This document shows, in pieces, positions 33,833 to 42,388 of a stretch of 60,186 nt of DNA. How positions within the stretch are numbered: position 1 is the stretch's first letter; every line of letters begins with the position of its first letter. Below the pieces are notes generated by a model, which searched no databases, was not told the origin of the DNA, and worked only from the letters and a program-made list of their open reading frames with translations. This stretch comes from Sanguibacter suaedae (GTDB lineage: Bacteria > Actinomycetota > Actinomycetes > Actinomycetales > Cellulomonadaceae): the NCBI RefSeq assembly GCF_016342785.1, contig NZ_JAEINH010000003.1:293129-353314 (forward strand). The letters are read 5' to 3'. Position numbers and translations under genes: made by a program.

Positions 33833-36436
33833 GTGACCTCCTCGACCCCTCCCCTGAGTCTGCTCAGCCACCTGCCTCCGGTCCCCGCGGGCGGCGTGCC
33901 CGACCCCGACGAGCTCTACGAGGGCTTCACGTCGTGGGCGCAGGACCGCGGGCTGGCCCTGTACCCGGCACAGTCCGAGGCGCTCATCGAGCTGGTCTCC
34001 GGGTCCCACGTGATCCTCAGCACCCCGACGGGCTCCGGCAAGTCCCTCGTGGCCATGGGGGCGCACTTCGCGGCGCTCGCCGCCGGGAAGCGCTCCTTCT
34101 ACACCGCGCCCCTCAAGGCGCTGGTGAGCGAGAAGTTCTTCGCGCTCGTCGAGGCCTTCGGGTCGCAGAACGTCGGCATGATGACGGGCGACTCGTCGGT
34201 GAACCCCGGGGCGCCCATCATCTGCTGCACAGCCGAGATCCTCGCGAACATCGCCTTGCGCACCGGCGGCGTGGAGGCCGAGGACCCGGGTGTCGACCAG
34301 GTGGTCATGGACGAGTTCCACTTCTACGCCGACCCCCAGCGCGGGTGGGCGTGGCAGGTGCCGCTCCTCGAGCTGCCGCAGGCCCAGTTCCTCCTCATGT
34401 CGGCCACCCTCGGCGACACGGAGATGTTCCGGGAGGACCTCGACGAGCGCACGGGCCGGCCGGTCGCCGAGGTCACGAGCGCCGAGCGGCCCGTCCCGCT
34501 GAACTTCAGCTACGTGGTCGAGCCCCTCCCGGAGGTCATCGAGGACCTCGTCCACACGCACCGTGCACCCGTGTACGTGGTGCACTTCACGCAGAAGGAC
34601 GCCGTCGAGCGGGCGCAGGCGCTGCTGAGCACGAACGTCGCGAGCCGCGCCGAGAAGGACGCGATCGCCGCCGAGCTCGGCGACTTCCGGTTCACCTCCG
34701 GGTTCGGCCGGTCCCTGAGCAAGTTCCTGAGGCAGGGCATCGGCGTCCACCACGCCGGGATGCTCCCCAAGTACCGGCGCGTCGTGGAGCGCCTCACCCA
34801 GAAGGGCCTCCTCAAGGTCGTCTGCGGCACCGACACGCTCGGTGTCGGCATCAACGTGCCCATCCGCACCGTGCTCCTCACGAGCCTCGTGAAGTTCGAC
34901 GGCGAGCGCATGCGTCACCTCACGGCCCGCGAGTTCCACCAGATCGCCGGGCGCGCCGGGCGCGCCGGCTACGACACCGTCGGCGAGGTCCTCGTCATGG
35001 CCCCCGAGCACGTCGTGGAGAACCGTCGCCTGCTCGAGCGTGCCGGTGACGACCCGAAGAAGCTCAAGAAGATCGTCCGGAAGAAGGCCCCCGCGGGTGC
35101 GGTGAACTGGACGGACAAGACGTTCGAGAGGTTGCGCGACTCCGAGCCGGAACCCCTGACCAGCCACTTCACGGTGAGCCACGCGATGGTCCTCAACGTC
35201 CTGGCCCGTTCGGAGTCCGGCGCGGACCCCGTCATGGCCATGCGCCACCTGCTCACCGCGAACCACGACACGGACGCCCAGAAGGCGGCGCACGTGCGCC
35301 AGGTGTTCCGGATCTACCGGTCGCTGCGCCAGGCGGGGATCGTCGAGAAGGTCCCCGGTGGCGACGCCGGGTACACCGTCCGCCTCACCGTGGACCTCCC
35401 CCGCGACTTCGCGCTCAACCAGCCGCTCTCCCCCTTCGCGCTCGCCGCGCAGGAGCTCCTCGAGCCCGAGTCACCCACCCACGCCCTCGACGTGGTGTCC
35501 GTCATCGAGGCGACGCTCGACGACCCCCGCCAGGTCCTCTACGGGCAGCAGCGGGCCGCGCGCGGCGAGGCGATCGGTGCGCTCAAGGCCGAGGGGTACG
35601 ACTACGACGAGCGCATGGCCGCGCTCGAGGACGTCACGTGGCCCAAGCCGCTCGACGAGCTGTTGTCCGCCGCGTTCGCGTCGTACAAGCAGACGAACCC
35701 GTGGGTGGCGGACCAGGAGCTCTCACCCAAGTCGGTGGTCCGCGACATGGTGGAACGTGCCCAGACGTTCGGGGAGTTCGTCTCCCGCTACCAGCTGGAC
35801 CGGACCGAGGGCGTCGTCCTGCGCTACCTCGCCGACGCGTACCGCACCCTGCGCCAGACGGTCGCCGCGGACCACCGCACGGAGGAGGTCGAGGAGATCA
35901 CGGAGTGGCTCGGTGAGCTCGTCCGTGGGGTCGACTCCAGCCTGCTCGACGAGTGGGAGCGCCTGTCGAACCCCGTCGACGACGGCTCGGAGGGCCTCGC
36001 CGGGGACCCGTCGGCGCCTGGTGCGGTCGTCGAGGCGCCCGCGCGCCCCGTCACGGCGAACCGCCGCTCCTTCCGCGTGCTGCTGCGCAACGCGCTCTTC
36101 CGGAGGGTGGAGCTCGCGTCGCGCGAGGCGTACTCGGCGCTCGGCTCGCTCGACGGCGCGTCGGGGTGGGACGCCGACGCGTGGGCGGACGCGCTCGACC
36201 CGATGTTCGAGCAGTACGGCGACGACGCCGTGGGTGTCGGACCGCAGGCGCGCTCGCCCCGGCTCCTGCACGTCACGGAGGGCGTCGACGGCAACTCGCG
36301 CCTGTGGTCGGTACGTCAGGTCCTCGACGACCCGGACGGTGATCACGACTGGGGTATCACCGCGCTCGTCGACCTCGACGCATCCGACGACGCCGGCGAG
36401 GTGGTCCTCCGGGTCACGGCGGTCGCCCCGATGTGA
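33833..36436 (+). CDS. DEAD/DEAH-box helicase with DUF3516 C-terminus
   Basis: An 867-residue Ski2-like helicase. Motifs: Walker A STPTGSGKS (about residues 63-71), DEFH at 160-163, LMSATLGD near 187, GVGINVPIRT near 342 and QIAGRAGRAGYD near 375. After about residue 420 comes the long DUF3516 region, specific to actinobacterial helicases of this class, ending in a beta-rich VLRVTAVAP. Likely an RNA helicase, but its substrate is unproven. The start is GTG. Confidence 0.92.
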   Translation: MTSSTPPLSLLSHLPPVPAGGVPDPDELYEGFTSWAQDRGLALYPAQSEALIELVSGSHVILSTPTGSGKSLVAMGAHFAALAAGKRSFYTAPLKALVSEKFFALVEAFGSQNVGMMTGDSSVNPGAPIICCTAEILANIALRTGGVEAEDPGVDQVVMDEFHFYADPQRGWAWQVPLLELPQAQFLLMSATLGDTEMFREDLDERTGRPVAEVTSAERPVPLNFSYVVEPLPEVIEDLVHTHRAPVYVVHFTQKDAVERAQALLSTNVASRAEKDAIAAELGDFRFTSGFGRSLSKFLRQGIGVHHAGMLPKYRRVVERLTQKGLLKVVCGTDTLGVGINVPIRTVLLTSLVKFDGERMRHLTAREFHQIAGRAGRAGYDTVGEVLVMAPEHVVENRRLLERAGDDPKKLKKIVRKKAPAGAVNWTDKTFERLRDSEPEPLTSHFTVSHAMVLNVLARSESGADPVMAMRHLLTANHDTDAQKAAHVRQVFRIYRSLRQAGIVEKVPGGDAGYTVRLTVDLPRDFALNQPLSPFALAAQELLEPESPTHALDVVSVIEATLDDPRQVLYGQQRAARGEAIGALKAEGYDYDERMAALEDVTWPKPLDELLSAAFASYKQTNPWVADQELSPKSVVRDMVERAQTFGEFVSRYQLDRTEGVVLRYLADAYRTLRQTVAADHRTEEVEEITEWLGELVRGVDSSLLDEWERLSNPVDDGSEGLAGDPSAPGAVVEAPARPVTANRRSFRVLLRNALFRRVELASREAYSALGSLDGASGWDADAWADALDPMFEQYGDDAVGVGPQARSPRLLHVTEGVDGNSRLWSVRQVLDDPDGDHDWGITALVDLDASDDAGEVVLRVTAVAPM

Positions 36437-36477
36437 CCCGGCAGCGGCCCTGGTCGGCGGAGGACCTCCCGTGCGCG

Positions 36478-37083
36478 TCAGGCGGGGAGCTCCCACGGTC
36501 CGGCCGGCCCTGCCGGGTCGTCCCGGTGCCGTGTCGCCACCCACGCGTCGGTCCGCTCCCCACGGTGGTCCAGCCACATGTGGAGCGTCCCGCCGAACGT
36601 GAAGCCCGTCTTCCAGGCGACCCGGCGCGAGCCGACGTTGCCGACGTTCGCGTACCAGATGACGGTCTCGAGACCGAGGGTGTCGAACCCGTGCTCGAGC
36701 AGGAGCGTCACGGCCGTGGTCATGACGCCCTTCCCACGGATCGCCGGGTGGGCACCGAAGGCGATCTCCGCGCGCCGGCTCCCCATGTCCCGCAACGACA
36801 GGCTGCCCGAGAAGCGGCGCTCACCGTCCGGGTGCGTCGACTCGATCGCGAAGAGGTGCTCCGACCCCTCCCGCCAGCCCGCCGGGGCGACGTCGTGGAT
36901 CCAGCCACGGGCCATGCCGAGGTCGTAGGGCGAGGGCACGGTCGTCCACCGGACCGAGAGGGCGTCCGTGCACTGCTCGACGACGGCGCGGGCGTCGTCC
37001 GGACGGTGCGCGCGCAGGGTCACGTCGCCGTCACGCAGGACGGGGACGGCGTCGGGCCAGGTCACAGGGTCGCTCAGGGTCAT
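36478..37083 (-). CDS. GNAT family acetyltransferase (RimJ/RimL type)
   Basis: A 201-residue protein of the RimJ/RimL-type GNAT group: DGDVTLRAHRPDDARAVVEQ near residue 18, the acetyl-CoA loop HPAIRGKGVMTTAVTLLLEH near residue 112 and VIWYANVGNVGSRRVAWKTGF near residue 140. Such enzymes acetylate N-termini or small molecules. The acceptor is not known. It stands alone with divergent ybaK-like gene. Confidence 0.87.
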   Translation of the reverse strand: MTLSDPVTWPDAVPVLRDGDVTLRAHRPDDARAVVEQCTDALSVRWTTVPSPYDLGMARGWIHDVAPAGWREGSEHLFAIESTHPDGERRFSGSLSLRDMGSRRAEIAFGAHPAIRGKGVMTTAVTLLLEHGFDTLGLETVIWYANVGNVGSRRVAWKTGFTFGGTLHMWLDHRGERTDAWVATRHRDDPAGPAGPWELPA

Positions 37084-37151
37084 GCCTGGTATCCAAGCAG
37101 ATCCGCGCACCCGTGTCCGGGAATTTCCCGCACCACACCGACCGACGGGGC

Positions 37152-37157
37152 TACGGT
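37152..37157 (+). promoter_or_regulatory. Minus-10 box for leaderless ybaK-like gene
   Basis: TACGGT ends 7 nt before the ATG at 37165; the seven bases between do not form a ribosome site. Confidence 0.35.
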
Positions 37158-37164
37158 GGACCGC

Positions 37165-37668
37165 ATGGCGAAGAGGTCCGCGAAGCACGGTCACGGCGGG
37201 ACGCCCGCGCTCGTCGCGCTCGAGGCGTCCGGCGTGCCGCACACCGTCCACCCGTACGAGCACGACCCGGCGAGCGACCTGGGCTACGGCCTCGAGGCGG
37301 CGCAGGCCATCGGGGTGGACCCCTCGCTCGTGCTCAAGACCCTCGTGACGTCCGCCGACGGGACCCTCGTCGTAGCCGTTCTGCCGGTCGACAGGACGCT
37401 CGACCTCAAGGCTCTCGCCCACGCTGTCGGTGCCAAGAGAGCCGTCCTCGCGGAGCACGCCGTCGCCGAGCGGGCGACCGGGTACGTCGTGGGCGGCATC
37501 TCGCCCCTCGGCCAGCGCCAGACGCACCCGACCGTCGTTGACGCGTCCGTCCTGGGCGCCGACGTCGTGTACGTGTCGGCGGGACGGCGAGGCGTGGACG
37601 TCGGGCTCGCTCCGCAGGACCTCGTCCGGCTCACCGGGGCCACGACCGCACCCGTCGCCCGCGCCTGA
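37165..37668 (+). CDS. ybaK: YbaK/ProX-type Cys-tRNA(Pro) deacylase
   Basis: A 167-residue YbaK-fold protein that clears Cys mischarged onto tRNA-Pro. Recognisable segments are ALEASGVPHTVHPYEHDP near residue 13, LVLKTLVTSADG near 55 (with the conserved Lys), LDLKALAHAVGAKRAVLAEH near 76 and TGYVVGGISPLGQRQ near 103. The YbaK rather than ProX assignment follows the GGISPLGQ motif. Single gene. Confidence 0.9.
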   Translation: MAKRSAKHGHGGTPALVALEASGVPHTVHPYEHDPASDLGYGLEAAQAIGVDPSLVLKTLVTSADGTLVVAVLPVDRTLDLKALAHAVGAKRAVLAEHAVAERATGYVVGGISPLGQRQTHPTVVDASVLGADVVYVSAGRRGVDVGLAPQDLVRLTGATTAPVARA

Positions 37669-37729
37669 CCGCCGGGCAGCCCCTGCGCCGAGCGGGCGCC
37701 CGGCGACGCGTCCGTCGGGCGCCCGGTCG

Positions 37730-39202
37730 TCACAGGCGCCGGGCGACCACGTACCCCTGCTCGTCGTAGACGATCTCGTAGTCCGTCCCCGGGTACAGGC
37801 CCTCCGCGTACGCGGCGACGTCCATCGGCGGCTTCCCGCCCCACCCGTGCTGGTCGACGACCACGTACTGCGGCCGGACCGCCGGGTCCGTGACGATCCA
37901 GTAGACGCGTCGGTCGGTCGCGAGCTGGACGATGAGCCCGCGGTCGCTCGCGACGGTCGCCCCCTCGGGGACCGCGTCGACCGCGCCCTGCGCGGCCGGG
38001 AAGCGGGCGTCCCTGCGGTAGGACTCCGGGTCCCACAGGTCGCTCAGCGGGAAGCGCGGGAGGAGGACGAGCGCGACGACGACCATCGCCCCGGGGGCCA
38101 CGCGCGCCAGCAGCCGCGACGCGCGCCACGGCGAGGCCTGCATCGACCGCAGCCCGTCGATCGCCGCGGCGAACAGGACGGGCATGAGGATGAGGGAGTA
38201 GTGCCAGGTCGTGCCCCAGTAGAACTCCGTGGACCCCGCGAAGCGCCACAGCAGGGTCGGGACCACGAGGAGCGCCAGGGACGACCGCAGCGCGACGAAC
38301 ACCGTGAGAAGACCCAGGAGCGCGAGGGTCTCGAGCTTCACCGCCGGGGTGAGCAGCCCGGCCAACGACTGCAGCGCTCCCCCGACGGTGTCACCCGCGC
38401 CCGCGGCGACCTCGTCGTCCTCCCCGAGCCGACCCCAGTAGTCGTACCGGCCCTGCGGGTTGAACGCCGGGACCACCACGCCCACGACGAGCGCCATCCC
38501 CACGACGCCCACACCGGCGGTGATCGCCCCGAGGGCCCGCTGCCCGCGCAACCACAGGACCACGCCGAAGGCGGCGACGGTGAGGCCGAGGTCCTCCTTG
38601 ACCCCGAGGAGGAGCGCGACCCACACCGCGCTCGCCCGCCACCGGCCCTCGAGGAACGCCGTCAGCCCCAGAGCCAGGAGAGGGACAGCGAGCGCGTACT
38701 CGTGGAACTGGACGTCGACCGCCGACTGCACGCCCCAGGAGAACGCGTAGGCGCCGGCGAGCGCGAGCCCGCGCCAGGGCCCCAGGAGGCGTCGGGCGGT
38801 GAGGGCTACCGGGACCACGGACCCCGCGACGAGCACGCACTGGGCGACGAGCAGCGTCAGGGGGGTGGGGAAGAGCGCGTAGAAGGGGGCGAGGACCACG
38901 AGGAACGGGGAGAAGTGGTCGCCCAGCTGGTGGAAGTCGGGTCCCTTGACGGTGACGATCGGGACGCCGTGCTCCGCCCACCCCCGGACGGCCTGCTCGA
39001 AGATCGCGAGGTCCCAGGACGGGTTGTCCCACCGGTACCAGCGTGCGACCGACAGGACGAGGTAGGCCAGGAACGCGACGGACGCGAGCCCCCACACGGG
39101 GACGCGCGACGCGCGCCCATCGCCCCGGGCGTCGTCGACCTCACCCTCCGTGGGTCCTCGGCGCTCACGGGCAACGGTGTCCTGGGCGTCCAGCTCGGTC
39201 AT
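37730..39202 (-). CDS. DUF2079 family multi-pass membrane protein
   Basis: A 490-residue polytopic membrane protein with about ten hydrophobic segments. The DUF2079 signature is near the N-terminus: RWDNPSWDLAIFEQAVRGWA, KGPDFHQLGDHFSP (His/Asp loop) and DVQFHEYALAVPLLAL. The layout resembles GT-C glycosyltransferases, but the activity is unknown. The C-terminal 100 residues are soluble. It is divergent from the yggS-like gene, 34 bp away. Confidence 0.85.
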   Translation of the reverse strand: MTELDAQDTVARERRGPTEGEVDDARGDGRASRVPVWGLASVAFLAYLVLSVARWYRWDNPSWDLAIFEQAVRGWAEHGVPIVTVKGPDFHQLGDHFSPFLVVLAPFYALFPTPLTLLVAQCVLVAGSVVPVALTARRLLGPWRGLALAGAYAFSWGVQSAVDVQFHEYALAVPLLALGLTAFLEGRWRASAVWVALLLGVKEDLGLTVAAFGVVLWLRGQRALGAITAGVGVVGMALVVGVVVPAFNPQGRYDYWGRLGEDDEVAAGAGDTVGGALQSLAGLLTPAVKLETLALLGLLTVFVALRSSLALLVVPTLLWRFAGSTEFYWGTTWHYSLILMPVLFAAAIDGLRSMQASPWRASRLLARVAPGAMVVVALVLLPRFPLSDLWDPESYRRDARFPAAQGAVDAVPEGATVASDRGLIVQLATDRRVYWIVTDPAVRPQYVVVDQHGWGGKPPMDVAAYAEGLYPGTDYEIVYDEQGYVVARRL

Positions 39203-39236
39203 CCGGTCATTCTGACGTACGACGCGGAGAACTACG

Positions 39237-40007
39237 ATGGCCCTCGTGCCTTCGATCCCGCTCACCGATGCAGTCACCCGGGTCCTCGACCGGGTGGGGA
39301 CCGCCTGCAGCGCTGCGGGCCGCGATCCTTCGGAGGTCCGCCTGCTCCTCGCGACGAAGACGCAGGACGCCGCGACGGTGCGCGCCGCGGTCACCGCGGC
39401 TCGCGGCCTGGCCGCGTCGCGGTCGGACGGGGGGCCGCAGGTCCTCGTGGGCGAGAACAGGGTCCAGGAGCTCGTGGAGAAGGCACCCGACCTCGCCGAC
39501 CTCGCGCTGACCGCGCACCTCATCGGGCCGGTCCAGTCGAACAAGGTGAACCTCGCCCTCCGGGCGCTGGCCACGCACGCGGCAGCCTGTGTGGAGAGCA
39601 TCGACTCCGCTGCCCTGGCGACGCGGTTCGGGGACCGCGCCGTGGAGGTCCTCGCGGCGCCGCTGGACGTCCTCGTCCAGGTGAACGTCTCCGGCGAGCC
39701 CACCAAGTCGGGCGTCGCACCGGCCGACGCTCGCACGCTCGCGGAGGTCGTGGCCGCACATCCGGGGCTCGCCCTGCGAGGCTTCATGACGATCGGGGCG
39801 AACAGCACCGACGAGGCCCTCGTGCGACGTGGTTTCGCCGAGCTCCGGCGCATCCGGGACGACGTGCTGAGCAGCGGGTCGCCCGGCCTCGCAGGTGCCG
39901 TCGAGCTCTCGATGGGCATGAGCCGCGACCTCGAGGTGGCTGTCGCGGAAGGAGCCACGATCGTGCGGGTCGGCACTGCGGTGTTCGGCACCCGGCAGCT
40001 GCCCTGA
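39237..40007 (+). CDS. YggS/PROSC-type PLP homeostasis protein
   Basis: A 256-residue alanine-racemase-fold protein that binds PLP through the Lys in LLLATKTQDA near residue 41 and buffers the cofactor. Other blocks are LVGENRVQELVEKA near 70, HLIGPVQSNKVN near 92, VLVQVNVSGEPTKSG near 145, GFMTIGA near 182 and SMGMSRDLEVAVAEGAT near 226, all diagnostic. Unlike typical actinobacteria, no ftsZ/sepF cluster surrounds it; it sits by DUF2079 and a hypothetical gene. Confidence 0.92.
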   Translation: MALVPSIPLTDAVTRVLDRVGTACSAAGRDPSEVRLLLATKTQDAATVRAAVTAARGLAASRSDGGPQVLVGENRVQELVEKAPDLADLALTAHLIGPVQSNKVNLALRALATHAAACVESIDSAALATRFGDRAVEVLAAPLDVLVQVNVSGEPTKSGVAPADARTLAEVVAAHPGLALRGFMTIGANSTDEALVRRGFAELRRIRDDVLSSGSPGLAGAVELSMGMSRDLEVAVAEGATIVRVGTAVFGTRQLP

Positions 40008-40049
40008 ACCGGATTTGCTCCGCCGTGGCCCATAGGTCATCGTCAGACC

Positions 40050-40847
40050 ATGAAGACTCCGTTCTCGCGTCGGCCGCGTCCCGTGCCACTCCCCTCAGGT
40101 GTCGCCGAGCGCTGGTCTCCGGAGGAGGGCTGCGTCGTGGTGACCGTCCCCTTCGAGGTCACGCCCCGTGACGAGAGCACCACGGCGGACCGGTTGTCCG
40201 AGACGATCGTCGCGACGGTGAAGAACGTCCAGGCCGGGTCGTTCGGCCACTCGATCCCCGAGGGCGTCACCGACGCGGGGGTCCGTATCAACGTCGAGTC
40301 GACCGCACCGATCGGTACTCTCGCGGAGCGCCAGGTGGAGATCCTCACGGAGCGGCTGGGGCGGTCGATCCCCCTGACCGTCACCACGGTCGTCCCTCCC
40401 GAGCCGGCACCGGAGCCCGAACCGGTGGAGCCTCCCGCTTCCGAGGGCACGTCGGCGGCGGCTGTCCGGGGCCCTGCGCGCCCCGAGCCGAGCCCGGGTC
40501 TCGTCGCCGCTCCCTACGTGTGGGACGCGGAGAAGGAGCACCTGCGCGCCGAGGTCGTCTACCTCGGCGAGGAGGGCGCCGACGCCCAGACGCAGGCGGA
40601 CGTGCGTCGCCTCGTCGAGCTCACCGTCGCGGACCTCGCGTCCCCGACGACGCAGGCCCTCGTCCCGCCGGACGCGTCCGAGTCGTTCACCGTGTGGCTC
40701 ACCGTCGCGGTGAACGAGGACGCCGTGGGGCCGCTCACGGAGAAGCTGTTCGAGGACGGCGAGGACCAGTTCGAGGACACCCGGGTCGACTTCGTGGCGC
40801 TCACCGAGCCGCGGACGACCATCGAGGAGATGCTCGCAGGACGCTGA
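40050..40847 (+). CDS. Hypothetical two-domain soluble protein
   Basis: A 265-residue acidic soluble protein without signal peptide. Two domains of about 100 residues flank a Pro/Glu-rich linker (about residues 115-150). Both begin with a Trp-containing strand segment (ERWSPEEG; YVWDAEKE) and alternate beta strands with helices, so they may be an internal duplication. I do not recognise the family. It follows yggS by 42 bp on the same strand and converges on the lipoate ligase gene. Confidence 0.7.
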   Translation: MKTPFSRRPRPVPLPSGVAERWSPEEGCVVVTVPFEVTPRDESTTADRLSETIVATVKNVQAGSFGHSIPEGVTDAGVRINVESTAPIGTLAERQVEILTERLGRSIPLTVTTVVPPEPAPEPEPVEPPASEGTSAAAVRGPARPEPSPGLVAAPYVWDAEKEHLRAEVVYLGEEGADAQTQADVRRLVELTVADLASPTTQALVPPDASESFTVWLTVAVNEDAVGPLTEKLFEDGEDQFEDTRVDFVALTEPRTTIEEMLAGR

Positions 40848-40856
40848 CCGCCGGGA

Positions 40857-41906
40857 TCAGGGGACGCGCGCGGTCCACTCCGCCGAGGAGAACTTCGTCT
40901 CGGCGAGCTCGCGGGCGCGGGACCACTCGGCGTCGGTGACGACGCCCTCGACGGTGTCGTAGCGGCCGCGGAAGTGGGCCTTGAACGCCTCGATGACGTC
41001 GGCCCGTGCCATCCCGGTCTGGGAGCGCACGGGGTCGACGCGCTTGTTGGCGCTCTTGGTCCCCTTGTCGCTCATCTTCTCGCGGCCGATGCGCAGCACC
41101 TCGAGCATCTTGTCGGCGTCGATGTCGTAGGCCATGGTCACGTGGTGCAGGACGGCTCCCCCGACGAACCGTTTCTGGGCGGCTCCGGCGATCTTGCCCG
41201 CGGGCGACGCGATGTCGTTGAGCGGCTGGTAGGTGGCCTCGACACCGAGGTCACCGAGCGCGCCGAGGACCCAGTCGTCGAGGAACGCGTACGAACGCTC
41301 GAAGCTCAGCCCCTCGACGAGCGAGGCGGGGACCGTGAGCGAGTAGGTGATGGTGTTGCCGGGCTCGATGAACATCGCCCCGCCGCCGGACACCCGTCGG
41401 ACGACGGTGATGCCGTGCCGTTCCGCGGCCTCCGGGTCCACCTCGTTCCTCAGGGACTGGAACGACCCGATGACGACGGCAGGGGCTCCCCACTCCCAGA
41501 TGCGGAGCGTCGGGCGGCGCCTGCCTGCGTCGACGGACTCGGAGATCGCCTGGTCGAGCGCCATGTGCATGGCCGGGCTCTGCGGGGCGTCGTGGACGAT
41601 CTCGAAGGTGTGGTCGTGCCAGCCGGTCGCATGACCGAGGGCTCGGCGCACGGCGATCGCGACAGCCTCCGCGCTGAATCCGACGAGCACCGCGGCAGGG
41701 TCGAGCGCGGCGGTGATCGCCGCGGTGAGGACGGGGACCGCGGAGCCGACGGGCATGCCGGTGAGCGCCCTGACGATGTCGAGGAGCGCGTCGTCGGGCT
41801 CGAGGAAGAAGTCGCCGCTCACCGCCACGTGGGCGAGCGCCCCGTCCTCGACCTCGAGGTCGACCGCGACGAGCTTGCCACCAGGAACCTTGTATTCGCC
41901 TCTCAC
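40857..41906 (-). CDS. lplA: Lipoate--protein ligase family protein
   Basis: A 349-residue protein. The N-terminal 90 residues (EYKVPGGKLVAVDLEV; FFLEPDDALLDIV) form the LplA accessory domain, usually C-terminal in Escherichia coli LplA. The catalytic BPL/LplA domain follows with RRVSGGGAMFIEPGNTITYS near residue 168 and the lysine motif KIAGAAQKR near 235. It attaches lipoate or octanoate to 2-oxoacid dehydrogenases and GcvH. The N-terminal placement of the accessory domain is common in Actinobacteria. The start is GTG. It is divergent from the padR gene. Confidence 0.88.
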   Translation of the reverse strand: MRGEYKVPGGKLVAVDLEVEDGALAHVAVSGDFFLEPDDALLDIVRALTGMPVGSAVPVLTAAITAALDPAAVLVGFSAEAVAIAVRRALGHATGWHDHTFEIVHDAPQSPAMHMALDQAISESVDAGRRRPTLRIWEWGAPAVVIGSFQSLRNEVDPEAAERHGITVVRRVSGGGAMFIEPGNTITYSLTVPASLVEGLSFERSYAFLDDWVLGALGDLGVEATYQPLNDIASPAGKIAGAAQKRFVGGAVLHHVTMAYDIDADKMLEVLRIGREKMSDKGTKSANKRVDPVRSQTGMARADVIEAFKAHFRGRYDTVEGVVTDAEWSRARELAETKFSSAEWTARVP

Positions 41907-41980
41907 GTCCCCACCCTATGCCCGCCGGCGTGCTGCACCCGGGTGGCCTTGGTCACCCGGCGACGGAGACCTCGCACCGA

Positions 41981-42006
41981 CGACTAGTCGACATTCCGAC
42001 TAGTCC
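41981..42006. promoter_or_regulatory. Probable PadR operator (two ACTAGT sites)
   Basis: CGACTAGTCG (41981-41990) and CGACTAGTCC (41997-42006) are near-identical palindromes 16 bp apart, ending 16 bp before the padR ATG. PadR regulators commonly repress their own operon from palindromes in this place. The site also lies upstream of lplA. Confidence 0.5.
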
Positions 42007-42022
42007 GTGGAACGATGAGTCC

Positions 42023-42388
42023 ATGGACGAACCGACCGCCCCCGAGTGGGTCCGCGGCCTCCTCGCGACGTGCGCCCTCGCCGTGCTCGCCCGTGGCAGC
42101 GCGCACGGGTACGCCGTCGCGCAGCAGCTCCAGGCCGCGGGCGTAGGACCGGTGAAGGGCGGCGCCCTCTACCCGGTCCTCAACCGCCTCGAGGAGGACG
42201 GTGCGGTGACGGCCACCTGGACGCAGGGCGAGGGCGGGCCTGGCCGCAAGGTGTTCACGCTCACCTCGCAGGGGCGTGACAGGCTCGCCGCGCTGCGCAC
42301 CGGGTGGGACCCGTTCGCGACCGCGGTCGGCGACCTCCTCCAGGACCACCCACCAGCACCCACCTCGACCTCGGGAGAGACCTCATGA
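42023..42388 (+). CDS. PadR family transcriptional regulator
   Basis: A 121-residue winged-helix regulator: LLATCALAVLARGSAHGYAVAQQL, VGPVKGGALYPVLNRLEEDGAV and GPGRKVFTLTSQGRDRL are the PadR pattern. The ATG at 42023 is in frame with a full domain; an ATG at 42015 is in another frame. Its stop overlaps the start of the following membrane protein by 4 bp. PadR plus a small membrane partner is a frequent pair, and autoregulation through the upstream palindromes is likely. Confidence 0.9.
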   Translation: MDEPTAPEWVRGLLATCALAVLARGSAHGYAVAQQLQAAGVGPVKGGALYPVLNRLEEDGAVTATWTQGEGGPGRKVFTLTSQGRDRLAALRTGWDPFATAVGDLLQDHPPAPTSTSGETS

